Source: Balneolaceae bacterium (GTDB lineage: Bacteria; Bacteroidota; Rhodothermia; Balneolales; Balneolaceae). Taken from it: a stretch of DNA of 9,611 nucleotides. The notes under the pieces are model-generated. The model did not search any database, had not been told where the DNA came from, and saw only the letters and a program-made list of their open reading frames with translations. Positions 1-6,631 of this stretch are shown here, one piece after another (the stretch's first letter is position 1; every line of letters starts with the position of its first letter). Location: positions 1 through 9,611 of the forward strand of contig SLKH01000189.1 in the NCBI GenBank assembly GCA_007134665.1, in the 5' to 3' direction. Position numbers and translations under genes: made by a program.

Positions 1-460
1 ATTCAGTAGTTATTATCGTAAAACTGTTCACGATTTGTCCGTCATCGCCTTCCCATTTTTCATATAAGCCTGCGAACGACATGAGTTCGTCATTCGTAAA
101 GGTGATGTAATAGGGAATTTTTGTGCTGTTCTTTTTTACCCATTCATAAAATCCGCTGGCTGGAATGATACATCGCTGACTTTGAAACGGTTTTTTATAG
201 GTTTTCTTTTCAGCCAGAGATTCAGATCGAGCATTAAACATGGAGTAACCGGTATTGATTTCTTTCGCCCAAAAGGGTACAAGTCCCCACCTGAATACTG
301 AGATTCTTTTCGTACCGGGTTCAGGTTGAAATATCACCGGCATATCTGCCGATGGGGAAATGTTAAAATTTGGCCTGAGTTCAAAAGTACCATCAGGAGT
401 TGCATGATATTTTTGTTTTAAATCTTCAATACTGGCTTTTAGAACATAACGTCCACACAT
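1..460 (-). CDS. SRAP-domain (SOS response-associated peptidase, HMCES/YedK family) protein, partial
   Basis: This is the N-terminal 153 residues of an SRAP protein; the C-terminus lies beyond the left edge. The family (E. coli YedK, human HMCES) binds abasic sites in single-stranded DNA and forms a stable crosslink through Cys2, shielding the site in the cytoplasm. The sequence begins Met-Cys-Gly-Arg-Tyr, so Cys2 is exposed after Met removal. It also has the RWGLVPFWAKE block (about residues 57-67), the N-A-R-S-E motif (Asn76 to Glu80) and the G-F-Y-E-W motif with the catalytic Glu at 106. These match Cys2, Asn75 and Glu105 of YedK. The family's active-site His (about residue 160) would fall outside the window. 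The start is fixed by the obligatory Cys2 and by an AGGA-like site on the minus strand at 464-467. No SOS box was recognised upstream. Identification is secure; completeness cannot be judged. Confidence 0.95.
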   Translation of the reverse strand, partial: MCGRYVLKASIEDLKQKYHATPDGTFELRPNFNISPSADMPVIFQPEPGTKRISVFRWGLVPFWAKEINTGYSMFNARSESLAEKKTYKKPFQSQRCIIPASGFYEWVKKNSTKIPYYITFTNDELMSFAGLYEKWEGDDGQIVNSFTIITTE

Positions 461-518
461 AAATCCTGATTTTTATTCATTTAATAAGTATGCCAGATTA
501 CGAAATTGTAGACTTTCA

Positions 519-604
519 ATTTTCAAGATTTTTACCTGACAAGAGTTAAATTCACAAATTTTCAATCAAATTAATCGTATTCTTGAAAATGTAAACAGGT
601 AAAA
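519..604. repeat. Two interleaved inverted repeats (A-B-A'-B' order)
   Basis: Arm A is ATTTTCAAGA (519-528) and its exact reverse complement TCTTGAAAAT is at 581-590. Arm B is TTTTACCTG (530-538) and its exact reverse complement CAGGTAAAA is at 596-604. The order A-B-A'-B' cannot fold as nested hairpins. It has pseudoknot topology in RNA, or represents two copies of a composite DNA site in opposite orientation. The arms are AT-rich, so chance is possible, but two perfect pairs of 10 and 9 bp within 86 bp are notable. Function unknown. Confidence 0.5.
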
Positions 605-728
605 TATGCAATTCTAAATTCAACTTTGAGTTGCAGATACGGAAGCATTTTTTGTTAGCAAATAAGATGTGTAGAGCCGGAGTTAAATTGGTATAAACTC
701 AGGAATCGTTATCTTAATCGCTTTTCAA

Positions 729-749
729 ATTGAATGAACTTCATTCAAT
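729..749. promoter_or_regulatory. Perfect palindrome, probable repressor operator upstream of the antiporter
   Basis: The arms ATTGAATGAA (729-738) and TTCATTCAAT (740-749) are perfect reverse complements around a single central C at 739. The core TGAATGA-N3-TCATTCA resembles the operators of TetR-family regulators; the B. subtilis FadR consensus has the same half-site with a 4-bp centre. It ends 37 bp before the antiporter ATG, where it could overlap or flank that promoter. No TetR-type gene is present in the window, so the regulator would be encoded elsewhere. Binding is an inference; the symmetry is seen directly. Confidence 0.5.
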
Positions 750-786
750 GCAGAAATAATATGAATGTTTGATTTAAATCTTTTTG

Positions 787-3315
787 ATGAACGAATCTAC
801 AAGTTTTACTCTGCCATTTTCTGATCCTGTGCTGATCTTTGCCCTGGTGATGCTGATTATTCTGCTGGCACCAATTGCAATCAAGAAGCTGAAAATACCT
901 GGTTTGGTGGGATTAATACTTGCCGGCGCCGTAGCCGGCCCAAGTATGTTGGGACTTCTTGAAAGAGACAATACGATTGATCTGCTGGGAACGGTAGGCT
1001 TGTTATACCTGATGTTTATGGCAGGTTTATCAATTGATTTGAACCGGTTTGAAAAATTAAGAAATAAAAGCATCGGATTTGGTGTAATATCATTCCTTAT
1101 CCCAATGGCCGGAGCAGTAGCGGTCGGGAGCTATCTGTTGGATTATTCAATTGCAACATCACTTCTGCTCGGTTCTATTGTGGGCTCTCACACCCTGCTG
1201 GCCTATCCGATAGTGGAACGATTAGGTATCACCAAAAATACACCAGTTACGATGGCTCTTGGTGGTACACTGGTAACCGATACGATGTCTTTAGGCTTGC
1301 TTGCAATAATTGCCGGTTCAGTAGGTGATGATTTGGGTGCGGGATACTGGATTGGTTTCGGGACGTCCGTATTTATTTTTGTTGCTGCTGCATTGATCAT
1401 ATTACCCCGTCTTGGAAGATGGTATTTCAGGAATGTGAAATACGAGACCAATACAGATTATGTTTTCATGGTTGCTGTACTCTTTACAACAGCTTTCCTG
1501 GCAGACCTATCCGGATTGGCACCAATTATCGGGGCATTCATGGCAGGATTGCTGTTAAACCGGCTGGTTCCCGAATCAGGCACATTGATGAGCCGGATAC
1601 AGTTTGTGGGTAATGTCTTTTTTATCCCGTTTTTTCTGATATCAGTCGGCATGCTGGTTGATGTTGCCGTGCTTACCAGCCTCGATGTATGGATAAAAAT
1701 TACTGCATTTACACTCCTTGTGTTTTTTGGGAAAGGGATGGCAGCCTGGCTGATTAATAAACTTTTTAAATACAGTGCTGCGGAAGGATGGGTGGTTTAC
1801 GGGCTTACAACTCCACAATCAGCAGCAACACTTGCGGTTACATTGGTTGGATTTGAATTGGGCTTTTTTGATCAGACTGCAGTTAATGCTGTGGTTATCA
1901 TGATTCTCTTTACCTGTCTTCTCGGGCCCTGGCTGGTTGAAAAATATGGACGTCAGGTTGCGTTACAGGAGGATGAAAAGCCATACAGTCCGGCAGATGC
2001 CCCACAGCGCATACTTGTTCCTTTGGCAAATCCCGAAACATCCGATGCATTAATGGATATCGCATTTATGGTTCGGGATGAGAAATCGGATCAGCCACTC
2101 TATCCTCTCACCGTAGCACGTGATGGCGCTAATGTGGAATCCAATGTGGAAAGAAGTGAGAAAATGTTAAGCCATGCTGTTTTCCATGCTGCGGCAGCGG
2201 AAGTACCTGTAAATCCTGTAACCAGGGTAGATTTGAATGTTGCCAAAGGGATAGCAAGGGCAATAAATGAACAGCGCATATCGAATATAATCATCGGGTG
2301 GAATGGAGAGGTTTCTACCCGAAGGAAAATTTTCGGAAGCATACTTGATCAGCTACTGGAAGAGGTAGATGAAATGGTGATGGTTTGTAAAATCGAAAAA
2401 CCGGTTAATACTTTTTCACGCCTCATCATTGCAGTACCACCATTTGCTTCTCTGGAGATAGGTTTCCCGGGCACGATTCGATCTTTAAAACTTATGAGCG
2501 AGCAGATGGGTGTAACAATGATTGTGGTGTCGACCCGTGATCGGACTCCGGAAGTCAAAAAACGGGTGGAGAAGATTAAACCGGATCTTGAAATTGAATA
2601 TGAATCGATAAACCTCTGGTCTGATCTTCCCGGCTGGATTGAAGCTAATGAAGAGGAAAATGATCTGTTAGCTTTAATCAGTGCGAGAGAAGGAACACTT
2701 TCCTGGAGGCCGGGTTTGGATCGTTTGCCAAGGGTTATATCACAGAAATATCCGGAACTGAGCTTTATTACAATTTATCCTTCCGAAGTGGAAGAGGAAG
2801 CCGGACAGGGTATGGGGATGCATGGGAATTTGAATATTCTGAAAAAAGAGAGGGTCAAAATCGGTCTGGAAAGCTCAGATATTGAATCTGCCATCAATGA
2901 TATGATAGCAGATGATAAAATATTTGAACATATAGAAATTGAGAGGATTTCCAGAAGGCTTCTGGAAAATTCATCTGACTACACACCGGAAGTGATGCCG
3001 GGTGTTGTTCTCTATGAATCGCATACCTCAAAAGTAAGTGAGCAGGTATTATTTATCGGGGTTCATAAAAAAGGACTGAACATCCAGCAGACAGCAAATC
3101 AGGCTCATGTCATTATTGTGTTACTTAGTCCAAAAGATATGAAGGCCCAGGAACATTTAAAGGCATTAAACAATGTAATCAAACTGATTAGGCCAGGTGA
3201 AGATGTAGAGAAAATAAAAAATGCCAAAAGTGTACAGGAAATTATCAGTGCGATGATGGATAAAAGCAGTTTGAGTGTTGGCGTTCAAACAGATGAAAAA
3301 AAAGTAGTTCAATAA
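787..3315 (+). CDS. CPA2-family cation:proton antiporter with C-terminal Usp-like and PTS EIIA-like domains
   Basis: This 842-residue inner-membrane protein has an antiporter core (about residues 14-392) with roughly a dozen hydrophobic segments, and resembles KefB/KefC/NapA exchangers that swap Na+ or K+ for H+. Family signatures include LYLMFMAGLSIDL (about 74-86), SHTLLAYPIV, the ion-site pair Thr164-Asp165, and PFFLISVGMLVD. A first Usp domain follows (about 407-536), opening RILVPLANP at 408 and carrying the ATP-loop motif G504-W-N-G-x9-G517-S518. A second Usp-like domain (about 542-685) lacks that motif. The last part (about 689-835) resembles a fructose/mannitol-type PTS EIIA domain, with His746 in the expected phospho-acceptor stretch and an HVIIVLLSP...EHLKALNNVIKLIRP tail. 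The ATG at 787 is chosen over the adjacent TTG at 784; no Shine-Dalgarno site is visible. It is probably co-transcribed with the DUF4202 gene 12 bp downstream. Ion specificity cannot be read from sequence. Confidence 0.9.
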   Translation: MNESTSFTLPFSDPVLIFALVMLIILLAPIAIKKLKIPGLVGLILAGAVAGPSMLGLLERDNTIDLLGTVGLLYLMFMAGLSIDLNRFEKLRNKSIGFGVISFLIPMAGAVAVGSYLLDYSIATSLLLGSIVGSHTLLAYPIVERLGITKNTPVTMALGGTLVTDTMSLGLLAIIAGSVGDDLGAGYWIGFGTSVFIFVAAALIILPRLGRWYFRNVKYETNTDYVFMVAVLFTTAFLADLSGLAPIIGAFMAGLLLNRLVPESGTLMSRIQFVGNVFFIPFFLISVGMLVDVAVLTSLDVWIKITAFTLLVFFGKGMAAWLINKLFKYSAAEGWVVYGLTTPQSAATLAVTLVGFELGFFDQTAVNAVVIMILFTCLLGPWLVEKYGRQVALQEDEKPYSPADAPQRILVPLANPETSDALMDIAFMVRDEKSDQPLYPLTVARDGANVESNVERSEKMLSHAVFHAAAAEVPVNPVTRVDLNVAKGIARAINEQRISNIIIGWNGEVSTRRKIFGSILDQLLEEVDEMVMVCKIEKPVNTFSRLIIAVPPFASLEIGFPGTIRSLKLMSEQMGVTMIVVSTRDRTPEVKKRVEKIKPDLEIEYESINLWSDLPGWIEANEEENDLLALISAREGTLSWRPGLDRLPRVISQKYPELSFITIYPSEVEEEAGQGMGMHGNLNILKKERVKIGLESSDIESAINDMIADDKIFEHIEIERISRRLLENSSDYTPEVMPGVVLYESHTSKVSEQVLFIGVHKKGLNIQQTANQAHVIIVLLSPKDMKAQEHLKALNNVIKLIRPGEDVEKIKNAKSVQEIISAMMDKSSLSVGVQTDEKKVVQ

Positions 3316-3327
3316 ACTGAATTAGTG

Positions 3328-3915
3328 ATGGTTACAGATGAAAAATACCGGCAAGCCATGCAAAGATTTGATGATGCAAACCGGAAAGATCCAAATAAGG
3401 AAGATGTGATCGGGGAGAAATATCCCGGGGAATTACTTTATGCTGAGCGAATGACAAAATGGCTTAATAAAATGGATCCGGATGCTTCAGTTGAACTGCG
3501 ATTAGCTGCCAGGTGTCAGCATATCGAACGATGGGTCATCCCCCGAGAAAAGTATCCTATGAACAGGCCGGGTTATATCAAATGGCGCAACGAACTTAAA
3601 AAATATCATGCACAACGTGCAGAAGAGATTTTAAAGGATGTGGGGTATGATACTGAAACTATCGAGCGGGTCAAGAAGCTGGTTATGAAAAAAGGCCTTA
3701 AAACCGACCCGGAAGTGCAGATGCTGGAGGATGTTATCTGCCTTGTATTTCTGGAGTTTTATTTTGAAGATTTTTCACATAAGCATGAAGATGAAAAACT
3801 GGAAGGTATTCTTAAGAAAACCTGGAAAAAAATGTCGCCTGAAGGACGTAAAATGGCATTGAAGTTAAAATTTCCTGATCGCCTTGAGAAAATTGTGGAG
3901 GCTGCGATAACCTGA
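3328..3915 (+). CDS. DUF4202 family protein
   Basis: This 195-residue soluble, mostly helical, charged protein has no signal peptide or membrane segment. It matches my recollection of the DUF4202 family in length and in conserved stretches: GELLYAERMTKWL (about 34-46), LRLAARCQHIERWVIPREKYP (57-77, His65 and Arg68 central), YIKWRNELKKYHA (83-95) and MLEDVICLVFLEFYFEDF (132-149). The spaced His65, His94 and Glu134-Asp135 within helices recall an HD-type metal-binding helical fold, but this is only an inference and no activity is assigned. The ATG at 3328 is preferred to an overlapping GTG at 3325; it lies 12 bp after the antiporter stop, with no clear Shine-Dalgarno site. The tight spacing suggests one transcript and possibly translational coupling with the antiporter. 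The function of the family is unknown to me. Confidence 0.8.
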   Translation: MVTDEKYRQAMQRFDDANRKDPNKEDVIGEKYPGELLYAERMTKWLNKMDPDASVELRLAARCQHIERWVIPREKYPMNRPGYIKWRNELKKYHAQRAEEILKDVGYDTETIERVKKLVMKKGLKTDPEVQMLEDVICLVFLEFYFEDFSHKHEDEKLEGILKKTWKKMSPEGRKMALKLKFPDRLEKIVEAAIT

Positions 3916-3947
3916 AGTCCATTAATAAATTCTACAGATTTAAACCC

Positions 3948-3970
3948 AAAAAAGTCGTTAGACCTTTTTT
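3948..3970. terminator. A/T-flanked hairpin, probable bidirectional terminator
   Basis: The arms AAAAAAGTC (3948-3956) and GACCTTTTTT (3961-3970) pair with one bulged C around a GTTA loop, 33 bp after the DUF4202 stop. The T-run lies on the 3' arm for plus-strand transcripts and the A-run mirrors it for minus-strand transcripts arriving from the permease gene. The stem is AT-rich and short, so efficiency is uncertain, but the position between convergent genes fits. Confidence 0.5.
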
Positions 3971-4013
3971 GCAGCGAACGCTCTCGGTGCCGATCCCGAC
4001 ACGCGTGTCGGGA
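3971..4013. repeat. GC-rich REP-like palindrome cluster
   Basis: Three inverted repeats are packed end to end in an otherwise AT-rich convergent spacer: AGCG-AA-CGCT (3973-3982), TCGG-TG-CCGA (3984-3993) and the perfect 20-bp palindrome TCCCGACACGCGTGTCGGGA (3994-4013). The base composition contrasts sharply with flanking DNA. No T-run follows the large palindrome on either strand, so it is not a standard terminator. Position between genes, GC-richness and dyad symmetry fit a repetitive extragenic palindrome or miniature element. Only one copy is in the window, so repetitiveness is inferred. Confidence 0.5.
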
Positions 4014-4048
4014 AAACACAAAGGTTTATGAGCATTAATTAAAATAAG

Positions 4049-4094
4049 AAACCCTGATTGTTTCAATTTTGGGTTTAATTGTTTGTACAATTAA
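4049..4094. repeat. Two small AT-rich inverted repeats in the convergent spacer
   Basis: AAACCC (4049-4054) pairs with GGGTTT (4071-4076) across a 16-nt loop, and TTAATTG (4075-4081) pairs with CAATTAA (4088-4094) across a 6-nt loop. They overlap by two bases and lie 60-105 bp beyond the permease stop on the minus strand. They may contribute to 3'-end formation for the permease transcript, but neither has a strong U-tract, so the role is uncertain. Confidence 0.3.
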
Positions 4095-4153
4095 GAATTT
4101 CATTTGTGATTTATTTTTTCAATTCAACAGCCGGATAATTTCATGGCCGGGGA

Positions 4154-6385
4154 TTAATTAATATTTCGCTGAAAGAACCTTTTAAATATGTGCCAGGTCG
4201 AATAAAACGAGCGTTCTTCACCCCGTATAATTAACACAGTCCCATCTACTTTCTCTCCGGCTAATTCTGGAAATGAACCGAAGAGAGCTCTCTCAAGTGG
4301 TGATGAGCGGGTTGCACCGATACATGTTGTGTCAAATTGGCCGGCAATTTCAAGAAGTGATTTTTCGATATCTTCTGTAATGATCACTTTAGATTCAAAC
4401 AGATCAGTATCTAAACCCGCTTCACTGGCAACACTTGATATCAGTTCATTTCCTTGTCTGGTCAATTCTTTGCTATCAGCTCCATCTTCAGATTTACGCA
4501 GATTGACAAGGGTTAACGTTGAATCCAGATTATAATATGTGAGATCAGCAGCACGCCTGATTGCTGATTTTGAATGAGGGCCTGTTCCGACAAATGCCAC
4601 TATATTGCCAATATTTTCACTCTTTTGTTTTACAAGCATCACCCTGCAAGGAGCCTGCTTTACAATTGGATCAATGATAGAACCAAGTATAAACTTTCTT
4701 CGTTTTCTTTTTCCTTTCCATCCAAGTATAACTTCATCAGCTTTTTCTTTATCGATTAAATTGAGGATAACCCTGCTGACGTTTCTGCCAACAATAACTT
4801 TGGTTTTCACCCCGATATCTAAATCTCTTGCGGCATCCTGCACTTCATCAAGAAGTTGTTCTCGTCTTTCGAGGCGTTCTTTCTCAAAAGTTACTTCCTG
4901 TGCCAATGCTGTCTGATCAGGTACAACAATTACGCTGACAGCTATAATTTCAGCCTCATCATAGCCAGAAGCACTTGCTGCAGCTATTCTTAATAATTGT
5001 CTTTGATTGACAGGGTTGGCAATCGGTACGATAATTCTGTAGGGCTTGGTATCGACATATGTAGTTTCCATTCTTTCGGCAATTGCCGCACCAATGATTC
5101 CTTCCCGATCAACCCGTTGCCTGCCATAAACCAGGTACCACAGGATTCCGATAATGACAATTCCCACACCGCCAATTAACGGAAGAGTATCCATTTGACT
5201 TAAAATTCCTATTCCTGATATGATACCAAATAGTTGAATCCAGGGATAAAGGGGGGATTTAAATTCAGGTTTATACCATGCAGGTTTTCGGGTACGGAAT
5301 GCAATCAGTGCGATATTTACAAGAATATAGACAACGATTTGAAATGCACCGGCAGTTTTGGCAATCTCCTCAACAGGGAGCGTGATGATAATCAGCAACA
5401 TAGCCCCTCCTGTGATTATAATTGAAAGTACCGGTGTATGCAGCTTTTTATTAACATAGGCAAAAATTTCAGGCAGCAGTTTATCACGACTCAATGCAAA
5501 TGGATATCGTGAAGCAGTCAGTATTCCTGCATTAGCAGTGCTGATTAAAGCAAGCATGGCTGAGACTACAATTAATACAATTCCGATCGTACCAAAAAAC
5601 GGTTCTACTGCATCAACCATTGGAATATTTGAACCTGATAAAGTTTCACCGTCTACAAGTCCGACAAGTACAAAGACAATCAATGCATAGAGAACAGTGG
5701 TTACAATCAGGGAAAGAAGTAAACCAAGGGGTAAATTTCTTCCTGGATTATCAATCTCTTCAGCGACTGCAGCTACTTTTGTAACACCACCATAAGATAT
5801 TAATACCATCACAGTTGCACTGATCAAACCAGTTGTACCCCCATCGAAAAACGGAGCATAATATTCCACCTCTACATTTGTAAAACTGAAGGTGATAAAA
5901 AGCCCGAGTATGAATACCATCACGATAACCATAAGTATCTGAAGCCCGCCAGTCTGTTTCACACCGATAATATTTACAGCAATCAGAATAGATCCAATAA
6001 TCACTGCCGTGGCTTCAACATTGGGAAGAGAAATTACAGCGGACAGATAAAACATACCTCCTACCAGTGCAAGAGCTCCTTTAAACATCAGCATAAGCCA
6101 GGTTCCAAGCCCGGCAATGGTACCGGCCCCAGGTCCGAGTCCTCTCTCTATGAAGATGTAATCTCCTCCGGCTTCAGGCATGGCTGTTCCAAGTTCAGCG
6201 ATACTGACAGCGGCAGGTAATACCAATAATCCGGCGATGATAAACGATAGGATCACGGCGGGACCGGCTTCCGCCATCGCAAGGCCAGGAAGTATAAATA
6301 TACCGCTTCCAATCATTGCACCCATACTGATAGCAATGATTGATGTTAAACCCAGTCCACGTTCTAATACATGTTCTTGATCCAT
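4154..6385 (-). CDS. APC-superfamily amino acid permease with tandem C-terminal Usp domains
   Basis: This 743-residue inner-membrane protein has a transport core (about residues 12-430) with about 12 hydrophobic segments and APC hallmarks: the helix-1 break MGAMIGSGIFILPG (21-34, Gly-Ser-Gly at 26-28) and AELGTAMPEAGGDYIFIER (63-81). It likely moves an amino acid or related solute by proton or ion coupling; the substrate is not readable. The cytoplasmic tail holds Usp domain 1 (about 449-590), starting RIIVPIANP at 450 with the ATP motif G555-W-K-G-x9-G568-S569. Usp domain 2 (about 592-727) has a variant loop starting G690-A-T-R and ending F-G-S. A short basic amphipathic tail follows (to 743). 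The first tail domain resembles that of the antiporter, which faces it convergently. No Shine-Dalgarno site precedes the ATG at 6385. It lies 246 bp downstream of hisS on the same strand, so it probably has its own promoter. Confidence 0.92.
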   Translation of the reverse strand: MDQEHVLERGLGLTSIIAISMGAMIGSGIFILPGLAMAEAGPAVILSFIIAGLLVLPAAVSIAELGTAMPEAGGDYIFIERGLGPGAGTIAGLGTWLMLMFKGALALVGGMFYLSAVISLPNVEATAVIIGSILIAVNIIGVKQTGGLQILMVIVMVFILGLFITFSFTNVEVEYYAPFFDGGTTGLISATVMVLISYGGVTKVAAVAEEIDNPGRNLPLGLLLSLIVTTVLYALIVFVLVGLVDGETLSGSNIPMVDAVEPFFGTIGIVLIVVSAMLALISTANAGILTASRYPFALSRDKLLPEIFAYVNKKLHTPVLSIIITGGAMLLIIITLPVEEIAKTAGAFQIVVYILVNIALIAFRTRKPAWYKPEFKSPLYPWIQLFGIISGIGILSQMDTLPLIGGVGIVIIGILWYLVYGRQRVDREGIIGAAIAERMETTYVDTKPYRIIVPIANPVNQRQLLRIAAASASGYDEAEIIAVSVIVVPDQTALAQEVTFEKERLERREQLLDEVQDAARDLDIGVKTKVIVGRNVSRVILNLIDKEKADEVILGWKGKRKRRKFILGSIIDPIVKQAPCRVMLVKQKSENIGNIVAFVGTGPHSKSAIRRAADLTYYNLDSTLTLVNLRKSEDGADSKELTRQGNELISSVASEAGLDTDLFESKVIITEDIEKSLLEIAGQFDTTCIGATRSSPLERALFGSFPELAGEKVDGTVLIIRGEERSFYSTWHIFKRFFQRNIN

Positions 6386-6390
6386 TAAAA

Positions 6391-6417
6391 TTAATTCAGG
6401 TTGTAAATGTTAATTCA
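6391..6417. repeat. Direct repeat TTAATTCA, two copies upstream of the permease
   Basis: TTAATTCA occurs at 6391-6398 and 6410-6417, start-to-start 19 bp, close to two helical turns. The nearer copy begins 6 bp from the permease ATG. The spacing would suit a regulator binding one DNA face, but both copies are AT-rich and short, so chance is quite possible. Confidence 0.25.
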
Positions 6418-6514
6418 ATATAAATGATAAGTTGCGTGTTGGGTCATACTCAAAAACCAGCGTGGCTATTTCATGGATTTAAATTTCTTTTCATTACTGT
6501 TTTACTTATTAGTT

Positions 6515-6537
6515 AGATAATTCGTTGGATTTGCTAA
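6515..6537 (-). promoter_or_regulatory. Promoter-like block shared with the hisS upstream region
   Basis: The plus-strand sequence AGATA-ATT-CGTTGGATTT-G-CTAA (6515-6537) matches AGATA-CGTTGGATTT-AA-CTAA at 7923-7943. Read in the direction of transcription both give AAATCCAACG followed by TATCT. This copy lies about 130 bp before the permease start. The shared 10-mer plus flanking AGATA and CTAA suggests a common promoter or regulator site; no standard consensus is matched. Confidence 0.3.
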
Positions 6538-6631
6538 TTACGGCTTAACAGTGTGATAAAATTGAGTCCGGTAGTCAGTGATAAGTTTATTCTGAAATTA
6601 CAGACTTAGAAACAGGTCCTTTTGACTATAC

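Larger units (their letters stand above)
461..786. other. Divergent intergenic region between the SRAP gene and the antiporter
   Basis: This 326-bp AT-rich spacer separates two divergently transcribed genes and must hold both promoters. I found no credible small ORF or RNA gene in it. It contains two interleaved inverted repeats (519-604), a small hairpin CAACT-TTG-AGTTG (621-633), a perfect 21-bp palindrome (729-749) and a 10-bp palindrome GATTTAAATC (771-780) just before the antiporter start. A weak match to the Bacteroidota -7 box TAnnTTTG, reading AATGTTTG, lies at 764-771, but no convincing -33 partner was found at the right distance. Promoter positions therefore remain unassigned. Confidence 0.6.

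Noticed and set aside
461..600. LexA/SOS box upstream of the SRAP gene
   Set aside because: Nothing resembling a recognisable SOS operator was found; the family's SOS link is not universal.
774..1073. Minus-strand open frame opposite the antiporter start
   Set aside because: It is antisense to the transmembrane-coding region of a secure gene and lacks any protein signature.
787..3315. Naming the antiporter kefB or kefC
   Set aside because: The core is CPA2-like, but the ion-site pair differs from KefC and the tail has Usp/EIIA domains instead of the RCK/TrkA-N domain that defines KefB/KefC.
3994..4013. The 20-bp palindrome as a rho-independent terminator
   Set aside because: It has no central loop and no T-run on either strand; the A/T hairpin at 3948-3970 is the better terminator candidate.
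3759..4019. Minus-strand open frame of 86 codons covering the DUF4202 3' end and the palindrome cluster
   Set aside because: It overlaps a well-supported gene antisense, crosses the REP-like palindrome and has no recognisable protein features.
4605..4916. Plus-strand open frame of 103 codons inside the permease gene
   Set aside because: It is a serine/leucine-rich antisense shadow of the Usp-encoding part of the permease; there is no start signal or family resemblance.
6386..6631. Small gene or RNA in the spacer between hisS and the permease
   Set aside because: It is AT-rich with frequent stops in all frames; only the promoter-like block, the TTAATTCA repeats and short repeated GTGATAA words were seen.
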